NCBI GenBank assembly: GCA_947500435.1
Contig: CANMRV010000003.1
Span: 227,271-291,270 of the forward strand
Origin: an uncultured Flavobacteriaceae bacterium
GTDB lineage: Bacteria; Bacteroidota; Bacteroidia; Flavobacteriales; Flavobacteriaceae
DNA length: 64,000 nucleotides
Direction: 5' to 3'
The position numbers were made by a program, and so were the translations under genes. The notes under the pieces are model-generated. The model had not been told where the DNA came from. It was given only the letters and a program-made list of their open reading frames with translations, and made no database searches. The stretch's first letter is position 1; the number at the start of each line of letters is the position of its first letter. Positions 45,964 through 53,235 of this stretch are shown here, one piece after another.

Positions 45964-47004
45964 ATGGAATATACCAACCTACCACACACCGATATCGAAG
46001 TCAGTAAAATATGTTTGGGAACGATGACCTGGGGTAACCAGAATACTGAGGCAGAAGGACATGAACAAATGGACTATGCCCTTGACAAAGGAGTGAATTT
46101 TTTTGATACCGCCGAGTTGTATTCGATTCCTGCTCACCCAGATCGCAAGTCCAATACAGAAAAAATAATTGGTACATGGTTCAAAAAGAGCGGAAATCGT
46201 GATAAGGTAATACTAGCTTCCAAAATAGCGGGTAAGGCCGAATTCACCAAGTTTATTCGTACTACCGGATTTAGTCGAGAGTCCATTATCGAGGCTGTTG
46301 AAGGTAGCTTACAGCGATTACAGACCGATTATATTGATTTGTACCAGCTACATTGGCCAGAACGTAATACAAACTACTTTGGAAAACGCGGTTACAAGCA
46401 TGATGTATCTGATCATTGGAAAGATAATATTCACCAAGTTCTGGAAACCTTAAGAGATTTGATTCGAGAAGGTAAAATTCGCCAGGTAGGGCTAAGTAAT
46501 GAAAACCCATGGGGGATAATGCGCTTCCTTGAAGAAAGTAAGGTGCATGCAAGTTTACCTCGAATGATTACGGTACAAAATCCGTATAGTTTATTAAATC
46601 GGCAATTTGAAATTGGCTCATCGGAGATTGCTATGCGCGAAGACATCAAGCTTTTAGCATATTCACCACTTGGTTTTGGAGCATTAAGTGGTAAGTATTT
46701 AGGAGACAGACTTCCTGAAAATTCACGTTTAGCGCTTTTTCCAAACTACAATCGTTATATCAAGGGTAATTCAGTAATCGCAACTCAGAAATATCATGAT
46801 TTGGCACAGTCTAACGATTTGTCATTGACACAAATGGCATTGGCTTTTGTGAATACCAGACCTTTCTTGACGAGTAATATTATTGGAGCAACCACTATGA
46901 AGCAACTTGAAGAAAATATTGCAAGTATTGATGTTAAGTTGAGCGATGAGGTTTTAGAGGGTGTTGAAGCAATTCACAATGAAATACCGAACCCAGCACC
47001 ATGA
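45964..47004 (+). CDS. Aldo/keto reductase, Tas-like
   Basis: A 346-residue NADPH-dependent oxidoreductase with a TIM-barrel fold. The catalytic tetrad is visible as Asp and Tyr in FFDTAELYS, Lys in ILASKIAG, and His in LYQLHWPERN. The insertion NYFGKRGYKHD and the KICLGTMTWG start place it in the Tas subgroup (E. coli Tas, 346 residues). The C-terminal cofactor-binding region FLTSNIIGATTMKQLEENI is intact. The natural substrate is unknown. Its stop codon overlaps the start of a 35-residue membrane peptide (ATGATGG), suggesting coupled translation. Confidence 0.95.
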   Translation: MEYTNLPHTDIEVSKICLGTMTWGNQNTEAEGHEQMDYALDKGVNFFDTAELYSIPAHPDRKSNTEKIIGTWFKKSGNRDKVILASKIAGKAEFTKFIRTTGFSRESIIEAVEGSLQRLQTDYIDLYQLHWPERNTNYFGKRGYKHDVSDHWKDNIHQVLETLRDLIREGKIRQVGLSNENPWGIMRFLEESKVHASLPRMITVQNPYSLLNRQFEIGSSEIAMREDIKLLAYSPLGFGALSGKYLGDRLPENSRLALFPNYNRYIKGNSVIATQKYHDLAQSNDLSLTQMALAFVNTRPFLTSNIIGATTMKQLEENIASIDVKLSDEVLEGVEAIHNEIPNPAP

Positions 47005-47108
47005 TGGCTACCCAGTTTCTTAAAATAGGTATTTGGCAAATCGGATTAATCTTAGTCGTAATTGTAATATTTATGGTTTTGGCTAGAATTATGAGGGACA
47101 AGCGTTAA
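47001..47108 (+). CDS. 35-residue single-pass membrane protein
   Basis: The ATG at 47001 overlaps the aldo/keto reductase stop (ATGA), with a second ATG at 47004. The product has a short N-terminus (MMATQFLKIGIWQ), one strongly hydrophobic helix (IGLILVVIVIFMVLA) and a positively charged tail (RIMRDKR), the pattern of a real small membrane protein with the tail in the cytoplasm. The helix resembles TatA-type anchors, but the amphipathic helix and FG hinge of TatA are missing. Its stop overlaps the end of the convergent radA gene by 4 bases. The overlap with the upstream stop and the membrane-protein composition support it; function unknown. Confidence 0.6.
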   Translation: MMATQFLKIGIWQIGLILVVIVIFMVLARIMRDKR

Positions 47109-48466
47109 CCAAAAAGCCCACTAACTACATCTTCAATTCTAGAAGCGAGTTCAATATGTATCTTAGTGTTATTGAGACCTATTTTGTTGTTCTTAGACAC
47201 GTAAATGGTTTTGAAACCCAATTTTTCTGCCTCTAATATACGTTGTTCTATACGCTGAACAGGTCTGATTTCACCGGCCAGACCAACTTCGGCCGCAAAA
47301 CAAAATCCTTTTTCAATCGGAATATCTTCATTACTCGAAAGTATGGCCGCAATAACCGCTAAATCAATAGCAGGATCATCTACAGAAATCCCACCGGTAA
47401 TATTTAAGAAAACATCTTTAGCACCCAATTTAAAGCCTGCTCGTTTTTCCAATACAGCTAAGAGCATGTTAAGCCTTTTGGCATTGTAGCCGGTAGTGGA
47501 CCTTTGTGGGGTTCCGTAAACTGCCGTGCTGACTAAAGCTTGAATTTCAATCATTAAAGGTCGCATTCCTTCAACCGTTGATGCGATTGCAGTGCCGCTT
47601 AATCCTTCGTCGCTTTTTGAGATTAGTATTTCTGACGGATTATTTACTTGCCGTAATCCACCACCTTGCATTTCATAGATACCCAATTCTGCCGTTGACC
47701 CAAAGCGGTTCTTCAACGCCCGAAGAATTCGATACACATAATTGCGATCTCCTTCGAATTGCAAAACCGTATCCACCATATGTTCTAAAATCTTTGGTCC
47801 TGCAATGGAACCGTCTTTAGTAATATGACCAATTAGAATTACCGGAGTATTGGTTTCTTTGGCGAATTTGATAAGCTCTGCGGTACATTCGCGGACTTGT
47901 GAAATGCTTCCAGCAGCCGATTCAATATAATCAGAATGTAAAGTCTGGATGGAATCTATGACTACAATATCGGGTTCAGTAGCCTCTATCTGCTGAAAAA
48001 TATTTTGAGTTTTTGTTTCTGTTAGGATAAGGCAATTTTCACTATTCGGATGAATGCGATCTGCCCGCATCTTGATTTGCTTCTGGCTTTCTTCCCCGGA
48101 AACATAAAGCGTTCTATACGGAAGCTTTAAGGCTATTTGAAGAAGCAAAGTACTTTTGCCAACACCAGGTTCACCACCTAAAAGAACCAGTGCGCCAGGT
48201 ACTAATCCACCTCCTAAAACGCGGTTGAACTCAAGGTCAAAAGTGTTTAGACGAAGTTCCTTTTCAGTACTGATTTCGTTAACGCGCAGGGGTTTGGCAA
48301 CTTTTCGTTTGTTGTTCGAGGCAGGCTTCCAACTCTTTTTATCTTCTTTTTGAACTACCTCTTCTACAACAGTATTCCATTCTTTACAGGCCGAACATTG
48401 GCCTACCCATTTGGCATATTGGGTGCCGCAGTTTTGACAGAAAAATGCTGTTTTTGTTTTCGCCAT
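47105..48466 (-). CDS. radA: DNA repair protein RadA
   Basis: A 453-residue cytoplasmic ATPase that drives branch migration in recombination and processes recombination intermediates. In order: zinc finger with Cys10, Cys13, Cys24 and Cys27; a RecA-like ATPase with Walker A GGEPGVGKST (about 92-101) and Walker B IVVIDSIQTL; the RadA-specific KNRFG motif (RALKNRFGS); and a C-terminal Lon-protease-like domain (about 285-453, GGISVDDPAIDLAVIAA, AGEIRPVQRIEQRI). All motifs are intact. It may be the last gene of the long leftward panC run, 83 bases after the small membrane-protein genes. Confidence 0.98.
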   Translation of the reverse strand: MAKTKTAFFCQNCGTQYAKWVGQCSACKEWNTVVEEVVQKEDKKSWKPASNNKRKVAKPLRVNEISTEKELRLNTFDLEFNRVLGGGLVPGALVLLGGEPGVGKSTLLLQIALKLPYRTLYVSGEESQKQIKMRADRIHPNSENCLILTETKTQNIFQQIEATEPDIVVIDSIQTLHSDYIESAAGSISQVRECTAELIKFAKETNTPVILIGHITKDGSIAGPKILEHMVDTVLQFEGDRNYVYRILRALKNRFGSTAELGIYEMQGGGLRQVNNPSEILISKSDEGLSGTAIASTVEGMRPLMIEIQALVSTAVYGTPQRSTTGYNAKRLNMLLAVLEKRAGFKLGAKDVFLNITGGISVDDPAIDLAVIAAILSSNEDIPIEKGFCFAAEVGLAGEIRPVQRIEQRILEAEKLGFKTIYVSKNNKIGLNNTKIHIELASRIEDVVSGLFG

Positions 48467-48549
48467 TGCTTCATTTGAAGGTTGGCGCTAAAGGTAATAA
48501 GAACTTTGAAAAAGAACTGGTTTTTATGGTTTGTTCGGCAGCGGAAATT

Positions 48550-48774
48550 TTATTCAATAAAAATCATATACAAAGAGTAGCCTAATATGAGTAGCAATAA
48601 TGTAGGCACTCCGAGGCTAATTAAAAATCTTATAGGGTAATCTTTTTTGGTGGTTTTAATAATTGCTTCTTTTTTATTCTTTTTGTCTAGGTATAACCAA
48701 GTCAAGAAGAATCCTTGCCCGAGAATGAAAAGGACAATAAGAATAAGAAATATAAGTGCAGGTAGCGCAAACAC
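48550..48774 (-). CDS. Small membrane protein, 74 residues
   Basis: Starts with GTG at 48774, two bases after the stop of the preceding 53-residue gene. Two hydrophobic helices (about 5-30, ALIFLILIVLFILGQGFFL, and 50-72, FLISLGVPTLLLLILGYSLY) flank a lysine-rich cytoplasmic loop (DKKNKKEAIIKTTKKD). No domain recognised. The tight spacing with its neighbours supports a real gene. Confidence 0.65.
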   Translation of the reverse strand: MFALPALIFLILIVLFILGQGFFLTWLYLDKKNKKEAIIKTTKKDYPIRFLISLGVPTLLLLILGYSLYMIFIE

Positions 48775-48776
48775 TT

Positions 48777-48938
48777 TTACGATTCCTTTTTCTTACTATA
48801 CTCGATAAAAGCTTGATAAAAAGCCAGTACGGCCATGAGCAATGCTATACCATTGTACATAAGAATAAAGTCGCCTTTTAGTCCAAAATAGGTCATTAAA
48901 ATCCCTGAGAATAGATAAATTTTGAAATTATTTTTCAT
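48777..48938 (-). CDS. Small membrane protein, 53 residues
   Basis: ATG at 48938, stop at 48777-48779, encoding two short hydrophobic segments (YLFSGILMTYFGL and MYNGIALLMAVLAFYQAF) and a basic tail (EYSKKKES). It lies 12 bases after the esterase-like gene stop and 2 bases before the 74-residue membrane protein, all on the same strand, which argues for a real member of this operon. Function unknown. Confidence 0.6.
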   Translation of the reverse strand: MKNNFKIYLFSGILMTYFGLKGDFILMYNGIALLMAVLAFYQAFIEYSKKKES

Positions 48939-48950
48939 AAGTAGGATTTT

Positions 48951-50093
48951 CTAAAATCCAAAATCTGCTTTCAAGGCATCAATCTTTTCTAAAGCCATTT
49001 CTTTGGTCAAGAAATCGATCTCATCCATACCAAATGCTTTTTCAAAAGTTTTAAGGGCTTTTTTAGGTTCGCCTAATTGCTCGTAGTATTCGCCTTCAAA
49101 GTAGAAACCTAACATGGTACCTGGGAATTCACGTTTACATAAATCTGAAAGTGGTTTTAAAGATTCGAAATCTTCTTTTTTACGAGTTCCGGCATATATT
49201 GCCATTACATCGTTTAAGCTAACTGTTTTTGTGAATCCGAATAGATCTTCAATACCCTTGTACTTATTTATTAAGTATTGCATTACGGGTTCTTCAGAAG
49301 TCAATATTTGTGTTTTGTACTCCTTCGGGCTAATAGGCTTAAACATTCCGAAAATATTGTCAAAAGCTTTCCCTATTCCGTAGGTTGCAACCGAAATATG
49401 ATCTGCGTTTGGGTATTCATCAAAAAAGTAGTGCAAAGATTCTTTGTCAATGGCTTTAATGGCCTTATCCATTTCCAAAATTCTAGGAGTATCTCTACTC
49501 TTTTCTCCTTCCAGAATTAGCTGATAGAATATTTGTTTATTAAAAGCTCCTAAACGCGATGGCACCCTTATTTCCATTTCAGGGGCCAATGTAGGTGAGA
49601 TATTCACATAGGCATTGAATAGTGAATTTTCTTTAAATAACCAGTAGTTTTGAAAATTTGCAGTTATATCATACCCAACAATCATTTTGAAAGGGGCCGT
49701 ACTATAATTGAGGTCTAAATATGGAATGAGTTCCATTCCCAGAAATTCAAAAAATTTCTTTGCTTTTTCATCAGGTAATCCGTTTTCTTCATCCCAGGCA
49801 CAATCATCTAATCGAATACTATTTTCACTTTGGTTTATACCAACAACAATCATTTGCGGCATTCCATGAAACCTACTGTAAACCTTTGAAGTTGCTACGA
49901 CTTGATCAAATAAATATTCTCCATCAAGTACAATGACCAAAGGGTATTTTTTTTCTTCATCATAATCCTCTGGCACATAATACTGTACGTCTCGACGTTC
50001 TTGAAGTTTAAAAGACTCGAAAATTTCTTGGCTTACTTGTGCATTCAAAGTAATGCACAAAAAAAGAGCAAAAATGATAAATAGATGTCGCAT
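48951..50093 (-). CDS. Exported esterase-like alpha/beta hydrolase fold protein, nucleophile changed
   Basis: A 380-residue exported protein. The ATG at 50093 is chosen because it starts a signal peptide (MRHLFIIFALFLCITLNAQ); an upstream start would add 39 residues overlapping the previous gene. The fold of the Fes/esterase D group is seen in YYVPEDYDEEKKYPLVIVLDG, MIVVGINQ and the HYFFDEYPNADHISVA end of the hydrolase domain with a histidine. At the nucleophile elbow, where G-x-S-x-G is expected, the sequence is Gly140-Tyr-Asp142-Ile-Thr, so the serine is aspartate. A TPR-like helical tail (about 330-380, KKALKTFEKAFGMDEI) follows. It may be a binding protein rather than an esterase. It follows the flippase-like gene by 26 bases. 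Confidence 0.82.
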   Translation of the reverse strand: MRHLFIIFALFLCITLNAQVSQEIFESFKLQERRDVQYYVPEDYDEEKKYPLVIVLDGEYLFDQVVATSKVYSRFHGMPQMIVVGINQSENSIRLDDCAWDEENGLPDEKAKKFFEFLGMELIPYLDLNYSTAPFKMIVGYDITANFQNYWLFKENSLFNAYVNISPTLAPEMEIRVPSRLGAFNKQIFYQLILEGEKSRDTPRILEMDKAIKAIDKESLHYFFDEYPNADHISVATYGIGKAFDNIFGMFKPISPKEYKTQILTSEEPVMQYLINKYKGIEDLFGFTKTVSLNDVMAIYAGTRKKEDFESLKPLSDLCKREFPGTMLGFYFEGEYYEQLGEPKKALKTFEKAFGMDEIDFLTKEMALEKIDALKADFGF

Positions 50094-50119
50094 GGTATTA
50101 TTGGCTTTGATAGCAGTCG

Positions 50120-51085
50120 CTACCGGTTTCGATTCAATAACGGTAATAAGAGAAAAGATATTGCCCCAAAAACCACCACCATAAGGGTTTGTGCTATCCA
50201 CATAATCCAACCAAATCCTTGGGCCGCGTCAAGGTTAATTCCGAAGAACTGTAGGGCGGTACCAACGAATATAGGGTAAGCAAGAAATCCTCCGTTGGTT
50301 GTTGTCATGGCGATGGCTCCACCTACAAAGGCTAATAACATAGGGCCCAAACCTACTTCAGTCATTTCTGGCACTGTATATTTCACAACATAAAACATGG
50401 CTATATAAGCGAACCAGATATAGAATGTATGGAACAAAAATGCCCATTTTCTCTTCATTCTAAAAATACTGGTAATACCAGCGAGCATGTTGTTTAAGAA
50501 CGTCTTTATTTTTTCTGCTAATGGAGAGTTTGACTTTTTTATTACCTGAATTGAAATCACCAACCCTACAACTCCTGCAATCAAAATACCAAGACCCGCA
50601 TATATTCCAAAACCAGCTTCATTTAAAAAACCGAGAATTAAGTCGGCCTGAAAAAGTACTGAAATGAAAATTATCAATAACAGCATGATTACATCTACAA
50701 TTCGTTCAGTAACTATAGTGCCAAAACCTTTTTCAAAAGGAACATCTTCATATGTAGCTAGCTCAGTTGGACGCAGGAATTCACCAGAACGTGGAATACC
50801 TAAATTCGACAAATAGGTAGTGAAAATCATCATGGTGTTATTGAATACAGATGGCTTATAACCTAATGGTTCTAATAGATAATTCCATCTAATGGCCCTT
50901 GAAACATGGCTTGAAACTCCAATCAAAACAGATAGTCCCACCCAATAAGGATTTGCATCCCTAATATAATTCCATATCATACCACGTTGTTGGGTGGTCG
51001 TAGAATAGTAGAGATACCAAAGCAAAAAAACTCCCAATAGAATTGGGAGTAAAATTTTCAATGTTTTTTTGGCTGACTCGCCCAT
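50120..51085 (-). CDS. Flippase-like membrane protein (LPG synthase TM / UPF0104 family)
   Basis: A 321-residue inner-membrane protein with about eight helices, starting at the ATG at 51085 one base after the panD stop; an upstream in-frame start would overlap panD. It matches the lysylphosphatidylglycerol synthase transmembrane region family (YbhN/AglD-type): SSHVSRAIRWNYLLEPLGY, FTTYLSNLGIPRSGEFLRP, and TERIVDVIMLLLIIF. The catalytic aminoacyl-transfer domain of MprF is absent, so it is probably a lipid-translocating or polyprenol-linked sugar flippase-like protein. Its fixed place between panD and the esterase-like gene suggests an operon of mixed function. Confidence 0.88.
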   Translation of the reverse strand: MGESAKKTLKILLPILLGVFLLWYLYYSTTTQQRGMIWNYIRDANPYWVGLSVLIGVSSHVSRAIRWNYLLEPLGYKPSVFNNTMMIFTTYLSNLGIPRSGEFLRPTELATYEDVPFEKGFGTIVTERIVDVIMLLLIIFISVLFQADLILGFLNEAGFGIYAGLGILIAGVVGLVISIQVIKKSNSPLAEKIKTFLNNMLAGITSIFRMKRKWAFLFHTFYIWFAYIAMFYVVKYTVPEMTEVGLGPMLLAFVGGAIAMTTTNGGFLAYPIFVGTALQFFGINLDAAQGFGWIMWIAQTLMVVVFGAISFLLLPLLNRNR

Positions 51086-51086
51086 T

Positions 51087-51437
51087 CTAGTTAAGCAGAT
51101 TATTCTCCTCGTTTGGAAAAACCAATGAGGGGTTGAATGTTTTGGCTTTTTCGATATCCATGCGAGCATAGGTAATCAATATCAAAATATCACCCACAGC
51201 AACTCTTCGAGATGCAGCGCCATTTAATGTGATTTCACCACTGCCGCGAGGGCCTGGAATGGCATAAGTTTCTAGCCGCTCACCGTTATTATTATTTACA
51301 ATCTGTACCTTTTCACCTTGTATGATGTTAGCGGCATCCATCAAATCTTCATCTATAGTGATACTGCCTATGTAATTAAGGTCAGCCCCGGTAACTTTTA
51401 CACGGTGTATTTTAGATTTTACAACTTCAATTTGCAT
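51087..51437 (-). CDS. panD: Aspartate 1-decarboxylase
   Basis: A 116-residue pyruvoyl enzyme that makes beta-alanine from aspartate for pantothenate and coenzyme A synthesis. The proenzyme cleaves itself at Gly24-Ser25 (YIGSITID), turning Ser25 into the pyruvoyl cofactor. Other family marks are [32 protein letters not shown], and [19 protein letters not shown]. Length is slightly below the E. coli protein (126). It lies 23 bases after panC and one base before the flippase-like start, clearly one operon. Confidence 0.97.
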   Translation of the reverse strand: MQIEVVKSKIHRVKVTGADLNYIGSITIDEDLMDAANIIQGEKVQIVNNNNGERLETYAIPGPRGSGEITLNGAASRRVAVGDILILITYARMDIEKAKTFNPSLVFPNEENNLLN

Positions 51438-51460
51438 AGGGCAAAGTTAATTAATTGTGC

Positions 51461-52306
51461 TTAGTTAAGTGCTATGTTGTCAATTAGTCTGATGTTTTCC
51501 GCATACGCAGCAACAAAAGCCCTGTATTTTATATTTTTTTGTTTTTTTTGGATGGGTGTAAGCGTGTCAACATCAGTAATTGATATATACTCTAAATCTA
51601 AATCATGATGTTTGTGAAATTGACTTTCAACCCAATCCATCACTTTTTTAGCACTTTCCGTGCCAAATTTCTTTTTGGCAGTCTTTAAGGTTTTATAAAT
51701 AAAAGCTGCCTCTTTACGCATGTTTTCAGAGAGTCTTTCGTTACGTGAACTCATGGCTAGTCCGCTAGCTTCTCTGACAATTGGACAGCCAATAATTTTA
51801 ACAGGAATGTTCTCTATTGCCACCAACTTTTTAATGATTTGCAGTTGTTGAAAATCCTTTTCCCCGAAATAGGCATTATCTGGATTTACTAAATCAAGTA
51901 ATGTCTCTACTATTGTTCCAACTCCGTTGAAATGGTCATCTCTAAACTCACCTTCCATAACCTTGTCCAATCCTTCAAAATCATACAATTTGGTTTTTAC
52001 TTTATCGGCATAGATTTCTTCGACGGTAGGGGTAAAAACGCAAATGGCGTCAGATACTCCCTTTAAAAGAGCCGTATCGGCTTCAAGAGTTTGTGGATAT
52101 TTTTCTAAATCTTCTTTATTGTTAAACTGAGTAGGGTTGACGAAAATGCTGACAATTATGTTTTCATTTTCGGAAATAGCTTTTTTAACTAATGCCAGAT
52201 GCCCTTTGTGCAGGGCTCCCATGGTCGGCACCAAACCTAATCCTTTGGTTTTATCTAATGAAGAAAGATGAGAAGCGAGCTCTTTTTTGGTTCGTACCAG
52301 TACCAT
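51461..52306 (-). CDS. panC: Pantothenate synthetase
   Basis: A 281-residue ATP-dependent ligase joining pantoate and beta-alanine to give pantothenate. The nucleotide-binding HIGH-type motif is PTMGALHKGH (His33, His36), with FVNPTQFN, GEKDFQQLQIIKKLV, and the KMSKS-like SSRNERLS all present. Length is normal. It is the first gene of the leftward run panC-panD-flippase-esterase-like-small membrane proteins, and has its own promoter facing the divergent half glycogen synthase. Confidence 0.97.
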   Translation of the reverse strand: MVLVRTKKELASHLSSLDKTKGLGLVPTMGALHKGHLALVKKAISENENIIVSIFVNPTQFNNKEDLEKYPQTLEADTALLKGVSDAICVFTPTVEEIYADKVKTKLYDFEGLDKVMEGEFRDDHFNGVGTIVETLLDLVNPDNAYFGEKDFQQLQIIKKLVAIENIPVKIIGCPIVREASGLAMSSRNERLSENMRKEAAFIYKTLKTAKKKFGTESAKKVMDWVESQFHKHHDLDLEYISITDVDTLTPIQKKQKNIKYRAFVAAYAENIRLIDNIALN

Positions 52307-52326
52307 GTAAATAATTTAAAAGCGAG

Positions 52327-52373
52327 CAAACTTACTATAATTACGGCTAATCTACATAATTTTTGTAATTTTG
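52327..52373. promoter_or_regulatory. Divergent promoters of panC and the half glycogen synthase
   Basis: On the minus strand TAAGTTTG (52334-52327) and on the plus strand TAATTTTG (52366-52373) are both perfect -7 boxes, placed 21 bases before panC and 48 bases before the glycosyltransferase ATG. Clear -33 boxes are not seen. The two promoters would share the 31 bases between them. Confidence 0.5.
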
Positions 52374-52420
52374 CAGCTGCGCTCATATTTTGAGAGGACA
52401 CTAAATCAAACACAGCTTTT

Positions 52421-53230
52421 ATGAACGGTAAAAAGATATTATTTGTATCTTCAGAATTAGTCCCTTATTTGCCAGAGAATGAAGTTTCCCTAATGTCGTA
52501 TGAGACCCCTCGTATGGTTAACAGTAAGGGAGGTCAAATACGAATATTTATGCCTCGCTACGGCAATATCAACGAGCGTAGACACCAACTTCATGAAGTA
52601 ATTCGCTTATCAGGAATGAACTTGGTTATCAATGACATGGATATGCCTTTGATTATCAAAGTAGCTTCCATTCCACGTGAGCGTATTCAAGTCTATTTTA
52701 TAGACAATGACGAATATTTCAAAAGAAAGTCAACTTTCACAGATGAAAACGGAAACTTGTATGCAGATAATGATCAGCGTGCCATTTTCTTTGCGAAAGG
52801 TGTTGTCGAAACGGTAAAAAAGTTGAATTGGTCACCTGATATCATTCATGTTCATGGATGGTTAGCCTCACTACTTCCTTTGTATCTTAAAAAATTCTAT
52901 GCTGATGAACCACTATTTGGTGACAGCAAGATTGTTACATCGGTATACGGGAAAGCCTTTGATGGTGAACTTGATAAAGATATGGTCAAAAAAATAGCTT
53001 TTGACGGCGTTGAAGAGGAGAGTATAGCTCCTCTAACTACACCCAACTATAATAATTTGTTAAAAGTAGCGGTAGATTTTTCAGATGCTATTATTTTAGC
53101 CTCGGAAGAAATTCCTGAAGATTTAAAAGACCATATTTCCAGCCTTGAAAAACCAGTGTTACCTTATGTTTCTTTACAAGAATTTGAAGAAGCCTATTCT
53201 AATTTTTATGACACCGAAGTTTTAAAATAA
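52421..53230 (+). CDS. Half-length glycogen/starch synthase (GT5 N-terminal domain only)
   Basis: A 269-residue protein that covers only the N-terminal Rossmann domain of glycosyltransferase family 5: KILFVSSELVPYLPENEVSLM, IRIFMPRYGNINERRHQLHEV, YADNDQRAIFFAKGVVETV and DIIHVHGWLASLLPLYLK. The C-terminal domain that binds ADP-glucose is absent, and the usual N-terminal KTGGL motif reads differently (ENEVSL), so glycogen synthase activity is doubtful. This short form recurs in flavobacteria beside panC and DUF4270, which suggests a conserved non-catalytic or altered role rather than decay. DUF4270 starts five bases downstream. Confidence 0.85.
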   Translation: MNGKKILFVSSELVPYLPENEVSLMSYETPRMVNSKGGQIRIFMPRYGNINERRHQLHEVIRLSGMNLVINDMDMPLIIKVASIPRERIQVYFIDNDEYFKRKSTFTDENGNLYADNDQRAIFFAKGVVETVKKLNWSPDIIHVHGWLASLLPLYLKKFYADEPLFGDSKIVTSVYGKAFDGELDKDMVKKIAFDGVEEESIAPLTTPNYNNLLKVAVDFSDAIILASEEIPEDLKDHISSLEKPVLPYVSLQEFEEAYSNFYDTEVLK

Positions 53231-53235
53231 TCTAA

